Source of the DNA: Bacillota bacterium
GTDB taxonomy: Bacteria; Bacillota; Sulfobacillia; JACIYH01
Length of the DNA: 64,000 nucleotides
Assembly: GCA_030019365.1 (NCBI GenBank)
Contig: JASEFA010000001.1
Span: forward strand, 1-64,000
Direction: 5' to 3'
The position numbers were made by a program, and so were the translations under genes. The stretch's first letter is position 1, and every line of letters starts with the position of its first letter. The notes under the pieces are model-generated. The model worked only from the letters and a program-made list of their open reading frames with translations. It was not told the origin of the DNA and did no database searches. This document shows, one piece after another, positions 25,080 to 32,865 of the stretch.

Positions 25080-26468
25080 CTAGCGTCGCTGCAGCATCAG
25101 GATGTACTCGCTGCGCATGGTGTTGGCAATCCCGGTGATCTGCCGGCTCAATTTCCGCACCGGGCGAAGGCCGTGACTCGTGGCCAGCTCCGCCAGGAGT
25201 TCGTCCGTCCCTGGGACGGCATCGGGTGCTACACCCAGGGCCTTGGACAGCTGGTTGTTGTTGGTGCCCACCACGACAGTGCATACGCGGCCGGGGCGGA
25301 GCACCCGTGCGCACTCCGAGAGTACCTTGTCCATGTCTGACCTGTACAGCTCGTATTTCTGGGGCAAGGTCTTCCCTCTCAGGCCCACCATCTTTTCGCG
25401 CAGCTTCGCCGTATCCACCCCCAGGAATCCCAGGTGAAACGAGTCGTTCTCCAGGTAATCGATGGCAAAGCTATAGGGAGGGGAGAACAAGACGCCATCG
25501 ACGCTCCTGTCCGGGAGGGGCAAAGACCTAGCGTCCCCCTCTAAAGCTGTGGCTTCGGCCAGCTCGGACTCCGTCCCCGAGAGGACCCTCTGGATTTTCT
25601 CGCAAACGAAGAGGTACCGCCCAAGTACGGCACGGAACTGGTCATATGGGGCCTTGCGGTTGCTGCGTTCGGCATAGCCAGCGCTGTCGAGGTATGCCAG
25701 CAGTAGAAGGTTGTACACCTCCGGTACTTCGCATCCCTCCGGAAGCTGGTGGTCGGCGCCGCTCAGGGGGGACTCCGGAGTATCACCTTCTCCCAGGAAC
25801 CACTGCATCTGAGCTTCGCGATAGCGAGCCTTGCCCCCGCCTTCGGGACGCCCGGCTACCTTCGTGAAGTATTCGAACACTGCCCTGCTCTCTTTCGACG
25901 CGGCTCTCACCGGGCGAAGAGGCACCGTGAGGGCGTCCAGCTTGGCCTGGGTCATGAAGCGGCAGAAGGGGCTGGCGTCCAGGCCGACGGACTTGATGCC
26001 CATGAGGCGAGCTTCGATCAGCACTGTTCCTGAACCCATCATGGGGTCGAGGATGGTGTCGCCCGGTTTGAGACCCATCGCGTTCACGAGCCCTTTGACC
26101 ATCTGGGGATGGAATTTCCCACGGTAGGGGAAGAGCCCGTGGGTGGCATAACCGGTCTTGAATTGGTTGCTTTCGAAAAAGGACTTCAGTCGCGATGAGG
26201 AGTACTGGGGGAGGCGGACAGGCTCGCCTCTGCACATCAGGAAATGTCTGGTCAAGGTGTTGCCCACCCGCGCGAAATAGGCGCCGTTGCGGATTATCTC
26301 CTCTAGCGTCAGTACGCGGCTCTCATAAAATGCCAACTCTAGCTCGTAAACCTCGTTCAGCTGGGGGACAAGTTCCAGGTGATCCGGGAACAGATGCGAA
26401 GATACGGACATCGACAGGACCTCGGCCACGTCTCGACAGGCTGCTACATCTTTCGCCGGCAGTACCAA
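25080..26468 (-). CDS. Site-specific DNA methyltransferase (probable N4-cytosine type)
   Basis: The 462-residue protein has a motif X-like stretch (YRGKFHPQMVKGLV, about 115), motif I DPMMGSGTVLIEARLMG (about 141) and motif IV SPPY (329-332). Motif order is X-I-variable region-IV, and SPPY is typical of N4-cytosine methylases. The variable region between I and IV is the likely target-recognition part. TTG 26468 follows GGGGGGA and fits the promoter at 26516-26544; ATG 26411 with GAGG upstream is an alternative. It should protect host DNA from the convergently encoded nuclease. Confidence 0.88.
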   Translation of the reverse strand: MVLPAKDVAACRDVAEVLSMSVSSHLFPDHLELVPQLNEVYELELAFYESRVLTLEEIIRNGAYFARVGNTLTRHFLMCRGEPVRLPQYSSSRLKSFFESNQFKTGYATHGLFPYRGKFHPQMVKGLVNAMGLKPGDTILDPMMGSGTVLIEARLMGIKSVGLDASPFCRFMTQAKLDALTVPLRPVRAASKESRAVFEYFTKVAGRPEGGGKARYREAQMQWFLGEGDTPESPLSGADHQLPEGCEVPEVYNLLLLAYLDSAGYAERSNRKAPYDQFRAVLGRYLFVCEKIQRVLSGTESELAEATALEGDARSLPLPDRSVDGVLFSPPYSFAIDYLENDSFHLGFLGVDTAKLREKMVGLRGKTLPQKYELYRSDMDKVLSECARVLRPGRVCTVVVGTNNNQLSKALGVAPDAVPGTDELLAELATSHGLRPVRKLSRQITGIANTMRSEYILMLQRR

Positions 26469-26504
26469 GATGCCCGTCCCCCCAACTGCTACATTTTCCC
26501 ACAG

Positions 26505-26517
26505 CTGTTACCAACAG
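26505..26517. repeat. Inverted repeat at the methyltransferase start site
   Basis: CTGTT-ACC-AACAG is a perfect 5-bp inverted repeat overlapping the -10 box and the predicted start of transcription. An 8-bp palindrome ACAGCTGT overlaps it at 26501-26508. Its position suits an operator, but no dedicated controller gene is present. Confidence 0.45.
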
Positions 26518-26544
26518 TATACCGGGCGGCAGTGCGGACGTCAA
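26516..26544 (-). promoter_or_regulatory. Sigma-A promoter of the methyltransferase gene
   Basis: On the minus strand TTGACG (26539-26544), a 17-nt spacer and TATACT (26516-26521) form a near-consensus promoter. The predicted start near 26509 gives a leader of about 41 nt to TTG 26468. Confidence 0.75.
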
Positions 26545-26626
26545 CGTGTGTCGGTTGGCGTTGGTCCGCCCAGTCGGTTGCGCCAGGCTACAACTGCGCG
26601 CAACTTCACAGGCGAAAGTCAGTTGG

Positions 26627-26652
26627 GCTGGCCCGTGCCGGCAGGGTTTTTT
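26627..26652 (+). terminator. Intrinsic terminator in the gap upstream of the D-aminoacylase
   Basis: A 6-bp stem (GCTGGC / GCCGGC, one G-U pair) with CCGT loop is followed by AGGG and six T. It points along the plus strand although no plus-strand gene precedes it within 1.5 kb, so it probably belonged to a gene now lost or to a leader transcript. Confidence 0.6.
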
Positions 26653-26688
26653 AGTTTGAGTACAGAATTGACGCGTTGGTAAGCATAG

Positions 26689-26820
26689 CTCAAAGTCCAG
26701 AACTACTCACGGCACGTGGGAAGGGAGGAACTGAGCCTGGTGGCGGAAGGGGAACTGGAGCTCGTAGTAGGCAATGAGATCTACCGGCTGGGGCGCCGTG
26801 ATCTGACCTGGCTGATCCGG
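26689..26820 (+). pseudogene. Cupin-domain gene remnant
   Basis: A frame open from 26689 to about 26820 encodes GREELSLVAEGELELVVGNE followed by IYRLGRRD, matching the central strands of small cupin domains such as those of XRE-cupin regulators. The N-terminal part is missing and the frame then dissolves into unrelated residues. The 26469-26845 gap otherwise contains the methyltransferase promoter and a terminator. Confidence 0.5.
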
Positions 26821-26845
26821 CAAGAGGCGGGAGGAGGGAACGCGG

Positions 26846-28546
26846 TTGCTCGACCTGCTCATCAAGGACGCCAGAATCGTGGATGGATCGGGAAACCCCT
26901 GGTTCCGGGGTCAGGTGGGGGTCTGCGCGGGTCGGATTGAGACGGTGTGGCGGCGGGAGCGTGAGGTCCCGGCCGCACGGGTGCTCGATGCGGCAGGAAT
27001 GGTACTGTGTCCCGGGTTCATCGACCTGCACAGCCACTCTGACTACAGCATCTGGGTGCACAACCGGGCGGAGAGTGCCCTCCGCATGGCGGTTACCACG
27101 GAAGCCGTGGGCCAGTGCGGCATGACGGTGCACACGCTGGCCCGCGAACTGGGCGAGAAGGTCCGGCGCACCATAGCGACCTTTGCTCTGGTCGACGCGG
27201 ATGAAGTGGACGTGTCCTGGGGTACCCTGGGCGAATGGCGGTCGGCACTGGAGTCCCGCAGGATAGGGATCAACCTTGCTCCCTTTATCGGCCACGGCAC
27301 CGTGCGCGAGTCGGTGATGGGCCTGGAGGGAAAGGGCGGGGAGCGGTGCGAGCCGGGGCTCGAAGAGCTGGAGAAGATGAAGGCCCTGGTAGCTGAGGGC
27401 ATGGAGCAGGGCGCATTCGGTCTTTCCACGGGCCTGCGCTATGCCCCCGGTCGGAATGCGTTCACCGAAGAGGTGATCGAGCTCGCCCGGGTGGTGGCCC
27501 GGTACGGCGGAGCGTACACGTCGCACATACGCAGCGAAGAGGAATACCTGGTGTGGGCGGTCGGCGAGCTGATCCGCATCGGCCGGGAGGCGGGCCTGCC
27601 CGCCTGCGTGTCCCACCACAAGGCCATGCTGCCCGAGAACTGGGGGAAGGTCTTCGAGACCGTCCGCATGCTTGAGCGGGCCCGGGCGGAGGGCGTGGAT
27701 GTGATCTGCGACCTTTACCCGTGGACGCTTGCCCGCCAGGCCAACCTGGGAAGCTGGTTTGCCGGGCACATCCTGTCTCCGGACAGCGCGACGGTCGCAA
27801 GGGAAGAGCTGCTCTCCCGGCTGGGTGACGACGGCCGCTGGGCAGAGGTGAAACAGGCCGCCCGGGCAGCCTTTGCCAGGGAAGTGGAGGTCAACGGACA
27901 CCGGCGGCGGTTCCTCGCCCGCCGGGGGGTGATGGTGCCGGACATCTGGGACCCCGAGACCTTTGACTACATCGTGTGGTCTCCCGGCCACCCGGAGGTC
28001 GAGGGGAAGAACTTCCGGCAGGCGGCGGCCGTCCTGGGGTACCAGGATTACTGGGATGCGGTGCGGCGGGTCTACCTCGACGATCGGGGATTCACCCAGG
28101 TGGCGGCGGGCGGGATGGCCGAAGAAGACGTGGGGCACGTCCTGCGCTGGCCCTGGTCGTGTGTTTCCACGGATGGGTTCGTGCTCGATTCGCCTCCCGA
28201 TCTGGGTAACCCCGGTTGCGGCGTGCACCCGCGGCAGTACGGAACTTACCCGAAGGTGCTAGGCCAATACGTGCGGGAGACGGGGGGCCTGCGGCTGGAA
28301 GAGGCCGTCCGGAAGATGACCTCCCTGCCGGCCGGGTTCCTGGGACTGCGGGACCGGGGGGCGGTGCGGGAAGGGATGTGGGCTGACCTGGTGATCTTCG
28401 ACCCGGAGACAGTGGCCTGCACGGCCAGCTATCACGAACCTGCCCGCTACCCTGTGGGGATCGAGTACGTGCTCGTCAACGGGGAGGTAGTGATCGATCG
28501 GGGGCGGCACACCGGGGCCCTGGTGGGCAGGGTCCTGGCCCGCTAA
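26846..28546 (+). CDS. D-aminoacylase (N-acyl-D-amino-acid deacylase)
   Basis: The 566-residue amidohydrolase carries the metal motif GFIDLHSHSDY (about residues 58-68), CGMTVHTLARE in place of the usual zinc-bridging CG segment, YTSHIRSEEEYLVWAVGELI and SHHKAM. The family removes acyl groups from N-acyl-D-amino acids. TTG 26846 follows GGAGGAGGG. The next gene encodes an octopine-dehydrogenase-like enzyme, suggesting opine or D-amino-acid use. A truncated cupin frame runs into its start. Confidence 0.92.
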   Translation: MLDLLIKDARIVDGSGNPWFRGQVGVCAGRIETVWRREREVPAARVLDAAGMVLCPGFIDLHSHSDYSIWVHNRAESALRMAVTTEAVGQCGMTVHTLARELGEKVRRTIATFALVDADEVDVSWGTLGEWRSALESRRIGINLAPFIGHGTVRESVMGLEGKGGERCEPGLEELEKMKALVAEGMEQGAFGLSTGLRYAPGRNAFTEEVIELARVVARYGGAYTSHIRSEEEYLVWAVGELIRIGREAGLPACVSHHKAMLPENWGKVFETVRMLERARAEGVDVICDLYPWTLARQANLGSWFAGHILSPDSATVAREELLSRLGDDGRWAEVKQAARAAFAREVEVNGHRRRFLARRGVMVPDIWDPETFDYIVWSPGHPEVEGKNFRQAAAVLGYQDYWDAVRRVYLDDRGFTQVAAGGMAEEDVGHVLRWPWSCVSTDGFVLDSPPDLGNPGCGVHPRQYGTYPKVLGQYVRETGGLRLEEAVRKMTSLPAGFLGLRDRGAVREGMWADLVIFDPETVACTASYHEPARYPVGIEYVLVNGEVVIDRGRHTGALVGRVLAR

Positions 28547-28590
28547 CCTCCGGCGCGCTCCCGATCCAGTCTCAAGAGGAGGTGCACGCG

Positions 28591-29685
28591 ATGGAAAAAC
28601 CACTGGCAGTACTCGGTGGCGGCAACGGGGGTCACTGCATGGCGGCGGATCTGAGCCTGGCCGGTCACCCGGTGAACCTGTACGAGCTACCCGACTTCGC
28701 CAGCCGCATCGACAGGGTATTGAAGACGGGGGAGATCAGGCTCACCGGGATAGGACGCCAGGGAACGGCCCGGTTGCACAAGGCCACCACGGACATGGCC
28801 GAAGCCCTGCAGGACGTGGAGATGGTCAACGTGGTGGTTCCCGCCTTTGGCCACCGCCGCATGTTCCAGGAGATGCTTCCCCACCTGCGAGACGGCCAGA
28901 TCGTGGTGATGTGGGCGGCCGACTTCGGTTCGCTGGAGCTGGCCCGCTTCCTGGGCCAGAACGCCCCTGGCCTGAAGCTGGACGTGGTGGAGACCAACAC
29001 CCTACCGTACGGCACCCGGCTGGTGGAGCAGGGATGGGTGGACCTTCTCCTGGTGGCGCCCCTCATCACGGCCTCCGCCCTGCCGGCCAGCAGGAACGGA
29101 TCGGTGCTGCCGCGAGTCCAGCGGTACTTCCCCATGGTGCAGGGCGCCCCCGACGTGCTCTCGTGCGCGTTGAGCAACCCCAATCCCATCGTACATCCCC
29201 CCGGATCGCTCCTGAACGTGGGGCGCATCCAGTACAGCGGTGGCGACTTCTACATGTACCGGGAGGGGATAACGGAGGCGGTGGCCCGGGTGATCCGGGT
29301 ACTCTTCGACGAAGTCGCGAAGGTGGCAGAGGCTTACGGGACGACCGTCCTGGAGTACGAAGACCGGGACTTCCGCACCACCGGCAGTATCATGGCGGTG
29401 GCATTCCAGGCGCCGTTCGACACCCTGGGCGTGATCGGCCGCATCAAGGGCCCCAGCACCATCGGCGACCGCTACATCACCGAGGACCTGCCCCAGGGTC
29501 TGGTGCCCATCTCCGAGCTCGGTCGCAAGGCGGGGGTGAGCACCCCGCTCGTCGACGCCATCATCACCCTGGGCTCGGCCGTGTGCGGCCGGGAGTTCTG
29601 GGCCGAGGGCAGGACCCTGGCCAGTCTGGGCATCCACGACCTCTCGCCGGCCGAGATCATGCGGCTGGTCAGGGAAGGCGGCTAG
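28591..29685 (+). CDS. NAD/NADP octopine/nopaline dehydrogenase family protein
   Basis: The 364-residue protein has an N-terminal Rossmann motif (LAVLGGGNGGHCMAADLSLA) and the family's C-terminal substrate domain with SNPNPIVHPPGSLLNVGRIQ. ATG 28591 follows GAGGAGGTG by 6 nt. Family members oxidise or form N-(carboxyalkyl)amino acids (opines). It lies 44 nt after the D-aminoacylase gene and was probably co-transcribed with it. Confidence 0.9.
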   Translation: MEKPLAVLGGGNGGHCMAADLSLAGHPVNLYELPDFASRIDRVLKTGEIRLTGIGRQGTARLHKATTDMAEALQDVEMVNVVVPAFGHRRMFQEMLPHLRDGQIVVMWAADFGSLELARFLGQNAPGLKLDVVETNTLPYGTRLVEQGWVDLLLVAPLITASALPASRNGSVLPRVQRYFPMVQGAPDVLSCALSNPNPIVHPPGSLLNVGRIQYSGGDFYMYREGITEAVARVIRVLFDEVAKVAEAYGTTVLEYEDRDFRTTGSIMAVAFQAPFDTLGVIGRIKGPSTIGDRYITEDLPQGLVPISELGRKAGVSTPLVDAIITLGSAVCGREFWAEGRTLASLGIHDLSPAEIMRLVREGG

Positions 29686-30010
29686 GAGGGAACGCGGTAG
29701 GCAGCGAGCACCGGGATTCGTACACCTTCGTACCCGTCTGGCTGGGTGTGAGCGTTTGGGGAAACAGCAACCGCATCGTTCGACTGTGGCGCTCAAGAGC
29801 TTTGGCGGCATTTTGGGGTGATATGTCTCGGCGCTGAAAAAGGACAAACTCCGCAGGCTCCTGAGTACGGGTGTCAGGGAGGCCCGGCTTCGGTCGTCTG
29901 GCCCGAGATCGTGCTCGGCGGATGCTGCTGGGAATCCTGCGGCGATGTGGGTTTGCAACGCGCCGGGCGCCGGGGACGTCTTACCTGGTGGGAGCGACGG
30001 GGAAGGGGGG
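29686..30010. other. Intergenic region with no recognisable gene
   Basis: This 325-bp gap between the opine-dehydrogenase-like and SIMPL genes contains no supported gene, riboswitch or clear promoter. The part around 29750-29850 is AT-richer and may hold the promoter of the downstream gene. Confidence 0.5.
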
Positions 30011-30760
30011 ATGGGTGTGACGAAGAAGCTGGTGGCAGGTGTAGCGGTGGTGGCCGTACTGCTGGCAGCGGTGCTGGCGTTGCGCGGGCCCACCGTGGCG
30101 GCGGCGGACGAGACCAAGGTGGATCGGCTGATCCAGGTGAGCGGCACGGGGAGGGTGGACGTGACGCCCGACACGGCCACCCTGGAGGTGGCCGTGGAGA
30201 CCACGGGGGACACGGCCCGGGCCGCCCAGGAGGAGAACGCGCGGGCCATGCGGGGGGTCATCGACACCCTCAAGAAGCTGGGGATTGCGGAGAAAGACGT
30301 ACAGAGCACGCAGCTTTCCCTGTACCCCGTTTACGACTCGGCGAAGCCCCAGCGGCCGGAGGAAGAACAGAAGCCGCCCCGCATTGTGGGCTTCCGGGCC
30401 CAGAACAGCGTCCAGGTGACCGTGCGCAAGCTGGACGACGTGGGCAAGGTGGTGGACGCGGTGGTGGGCTCGGGTGCCAACCGCATCCAGGGGATCTCCT
30501 TCGGCCTGAGTGACCCCAAGCCCTGGCAGGACAAGGCGCTGGAGCAGGCCATCGCGGACGCGCGCAGGCAGGCCGAACTGGCGGCCAGGGCGGCCGGGGT
30601 GCAGATCAGGGGCGTGCGCAACATCAACGTCTACGGCGGAGGTGTCCCCATCATCCGCAGTGCCAAGTTCGCGGAAGTGGAGGGTCTGGCGGCCCCACCG
30701 CCCGTGATGCCGGGTGAGATGACCATCCAGGTCAACGTGAGCATGACCTTCGAGTTCTAG
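30011..30760 (+). CDS. SIMPL (DUF541) domain secreted protein
   Basis: The 249-residue protein has an N-terminal signal segment (VAVVAVLLAAVLAL, cleavage near AAA) followed by a SIMPL domain: VSGTGRVDVTPDTATLEV, the strand RAQNSVQVTVRKLDDVGKVV and NRIQGISFGLSDP. ATG 30011 follows GGAAGGGGGG. SIMPL proteins are periplasmic or surface proteins with roles in stress responses and surface structures; specific function is unknown. A strong terminator follows. Confidence 0.9.
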   Translation: MGVTKKLVAGVAVVAVLLAAVLALRGPTVAAADETKVDRLIQVSGTGRVDVTPDTATLEVAVETTGDTARAAQEENARAMRGVIDTLKKLGIAEKDVQSTQLSLYPVYDSAKPQRPEEEQKPPRIVGFRAQNSVQVTVRKLDDVGKVVDAVVGSGANRIQGISFGLSDPKPWQDKALEQAIADARRQAELAARAAGVQIRGVRNINVYGGGVPIIRSAKFAEVEGLAAPPPVMPGEMTIQVNVSMTFEF

Positions 30761-30800
30761 CAGAGCTGGTCGGCGCGAGGGATTGGCGATGGGGGGGGAC

Positions 30801-30833
30801 GAGGCGGCGGATCATCCGCCGCCTCACTGTTCC
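30801..30833 (+). terminator. Terminator hairpin after the SIMPL gene
   Basis: A perfect 11-bp stem (GAGGCGGCGGA / TCCGCCGCCTC) with a 3-nt TCA loop lies 41 nt after the stop. The following ACTGTTCCC has only a weak T content. Confidence 0.65.
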
Positions 30834-30963
30834 CGCACGCCACGACAGGGAGCGATGGGGGCGGGGCAACGTGGACCGGCAGGCTGACGTAGAGGGCGCA
30901 GGGCAGGGAGCGGTGGCCGGGTGTGGAATAACTATCTGCGAACGCAAGCGGGAGGTGGTGACG

Positions 30964-31635
30964 GTGGAGATCCAGTGGTTGGGGCACGCCTGCTTCCTGC
31001 TCACCAGCCCGGGGGGGACGCGGGTGGTAACCGATCCCTTTGACCAGCAGGTGGGGTACAAGGTGAAGACGGTGGGAGCCGACCTGGTGACAGTGAGCCA
31101 CGAGCATTTCGACCACAACCACGTTCAGACGGTGAGCGGTTCGCCGCAGGTGGTGAGGGCGTTGACGCCGGCGGGGGATTGGGCGAGCCCGGCAGCCTCG
31201 GTGGGGGACGTGACGGTGAGCATGGTGCCCACCTATCACGACGCCGAGAAGGGGGCGAAGCGGGGGAAAAACGGGTGCTTCATCCTGGAGATGGGTGGCC
31301 GGCGGGTGGTGCACCTGGGTGACCTGGGACACCTCCTGTCCCCCGAGCAGGCGGGGGCTTTCGGCTCGGTGGATGTCCTGCTGACCCCTGTGGGGGGCTT
31401 CTACACCATCGGTCCGGCCGAGGCCGACCGGGTGATCGGGTTGCTCCGGCCGCGCGTGGTCATCCCCATGCACTTCAAGACGGCGGCGAACGCCGGCTGG
31501 CCCATCGGGGGCGTGGAGGATTTCCTGCGCGGCAAGCAGGGCGTGAGGCGGATGGGTGGTTCGGTGGCAAAGGTGGAGAAGGCTGAGCTACCTGCCGGTA
31601 CCGAGTACTGGGTGCTCGAGCCGGCCTGGCTATGA
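30964..31635 (+). CDS. MBL-fold metal-dependent hydrolase (UPF0173-like)
   Basis: The 223-residue protein opens with IQWLGHACFLL and carries the metallo-beta-lactamase metal motif SHEHFDHNH (about residues 44-52), HLGDLGHLL and VVIPMHFKT. GTG 30964 is preferred because GGAGG lies 8 nt upstream; the frame extends to 30871 without support. It overlaps the MFS transporter gene by 4 nt (ATGA). Substrate is unknown. Confidence 0.9.
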   Translation: MEIQWLGHACFLLTSPGGTRVVTDPFDQQVGYKVKTVGADLVTVSHEHFDHNHVQTVSGSPQVVRALTPAGDWASPAASVGDVTVSMVPTYHDAEKGAKRGKNGCFILEMGGRRVVHLGDLGHLLSPEQAGAFGSVDVLLTPVGGFYTIGPAEADRVIGLLRPRVVIPMHFKTAANAGWPIGGVEDFLRGKQGVRRMGGSVAKVEKAELPAGTEYWVLEPAWL

Positions 31636-32861
31636 AGGAGGCGGAACCGGCGGCGTCACCCGCGTGGGGCGATCAGGTGAAACGGGCGGGGCACCACCTG
31701 CCCCTGCTGGTGGCGCTCAGTATCGGCCATCTCCTGACCGACGTGAACCAGGGCGCGGTGCCCGCTCTGCTCCCCTACCTGCGGGAGGCCTTCGGCCTCT
31801 CCTATGCCGCGGTGGGGAGCCTGCTCATGGTGTCCAACATCACTTCGTCGGTGGTGCAGCCCCTCTTCGGCTTCTACAGCGACCGCGCCCACCGCCGCTG
31901 GCTGCTTCCTCTGGGGATCGCTATGGCCGGGCTGGGCGTGGCGGCGGCGGGCTGGGTGCGTCCGCCCCTGGTCTACCTGGCCGTGGCGCTGAGCGGGCTG
32001 GGGGTGGCCTCCTACCACCCGGAAGGGTCGCGGATTGCCCGTTACCTGGGGGGAGAGCGCCGGGCCACCGGGATGTCGGTGTTTTCCATAGGAGGGAACG
32101 TGGGATTTGCCCTGGGGCCGGTGGCGGTGACGGTGGTGCTGGGGGCGGGTTGGGGGATGCGGGGTACCGCCCTCATGATCCTGCCCGCCCTGGCGGGCGT
32201 GCTTGCCTTCACGGCCCTGCTGCCCGCCCTGGGGCACTGGGAGGAAGCCATGGCCGCCCGCATGGCGCGGACGGAGGGTATGAAGACCAGGCCGCGCTGG
32301 CGCGCGGAGGTGCTGCTCCTCACCATCGTCATGCTCCGGTCCCTGTTCCAGTTCGGGCTGATAGCGTATCTGGCCTTCTACTACGTAGAGGTGCTGGGGG
32401 GCACCAAGGAGATGGCGGGCCGGTTGCTGTTCGTCTTCCTGGCCAGCGGCGCCCTGGGCACCCTGCTGGGGGGACCCCTCGCCGACCGGGTGGGCATGCG
32501 CACGGTGCTGGTGGGATCGCTCGCCCTGATGTCCCTCCTGCACCCCCTGCTCCTGCACGCGGGGAGAGTCCTCATCTTCCCGGTGGCGGCCCTGATGGGG
32601 CTGGCCGTGGTTTCCACGTTCAGCATCACCCTGGTCATGAGCCAGGAGTTCCTGCCCCACCACGTGGGGATGGCCTCCGGGCTGAACATCGGCCTCTCCA
32701 TCGGCCTGGGCGGGGTGGGGGCAGCCATGCTGGGCGCCATTGCCGACAGGTGGGGCATCCCCGCCACCTTGTGGCTGCTGGAAGCATTCCCCCTGCTGGC
32801 TGTGGTGCTGGGGCTCCTCCTGCCCGAACCCCGGCCTCGCTGGCGGCGGGCGGCGTCGTGA
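31632..32861 (+). CDS. MFS transporter, fosmidomycin-resistance (Fsr)-like
   Basis: The 409-residue integral membrane protein has about 12 hydrophobic segments. LSIGHLLTDVNQGAVPALLP and GLGVASYHPEGSRIARYLGG are characteristic of the Fsr branch of the major facilitator superfamily. ATG 31632 overlaps the MBL-hydrolase stop, so the pair is translationally coupled. It is likely a drug or metabolite exporter; substrate unknown. Confidence 0.9.
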   Translation: MKEAEPAASPAWGDQVKRAGHHLPLLVALSIGHLLTDVNQGAVPALLPYLREAFGLSYAAVGSLLMVSNITSSVVQPLFGFYSDRAHRRWLLPLGIAMAGLGVAAAGWVRPPLVYLAVALSGLGVASYHPEGSRIARYLGGERRATGMSVFSIGGNVGFALGPVAVTVVLGAGWGMRGTALMILPALAGVLAFTALLPALGHWEEAMAARMARTEGMKTRPRWRAEVLLLTIVMLRSLFQFGLIAYLAFYYVEVLGGTKEMAGRLLFVFLASGALGTLLGGPLADRVGMRTVLVGSLALMSLLHPLLLHAGRVLIFPVAALMGLAVVSTFSITLVMSQEFLPHHVGMASGLNIGLSIGLGGVGAAMLGAIADRWGIPATLWLLEAFPLLAVVLGLLLPEPRPRWRRAAS

Positions 32862-32865
32862 GGCT

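Noticed and set aside
22606-25314. Very long antisense frame (902 codons) opposite fchA, fhs and the restriction gene
   Set aside because: High GC keeps antisense frames open; its translation is His/Gln/Gly-rich with no family motifs and the sense frames are well-known enzymes.
24331-26845. Defence island or prophage around the R-M pair
   Set aside because: No integrase, transposase, phage or further defence genes adjoin it; only the two R-M genes are supported.
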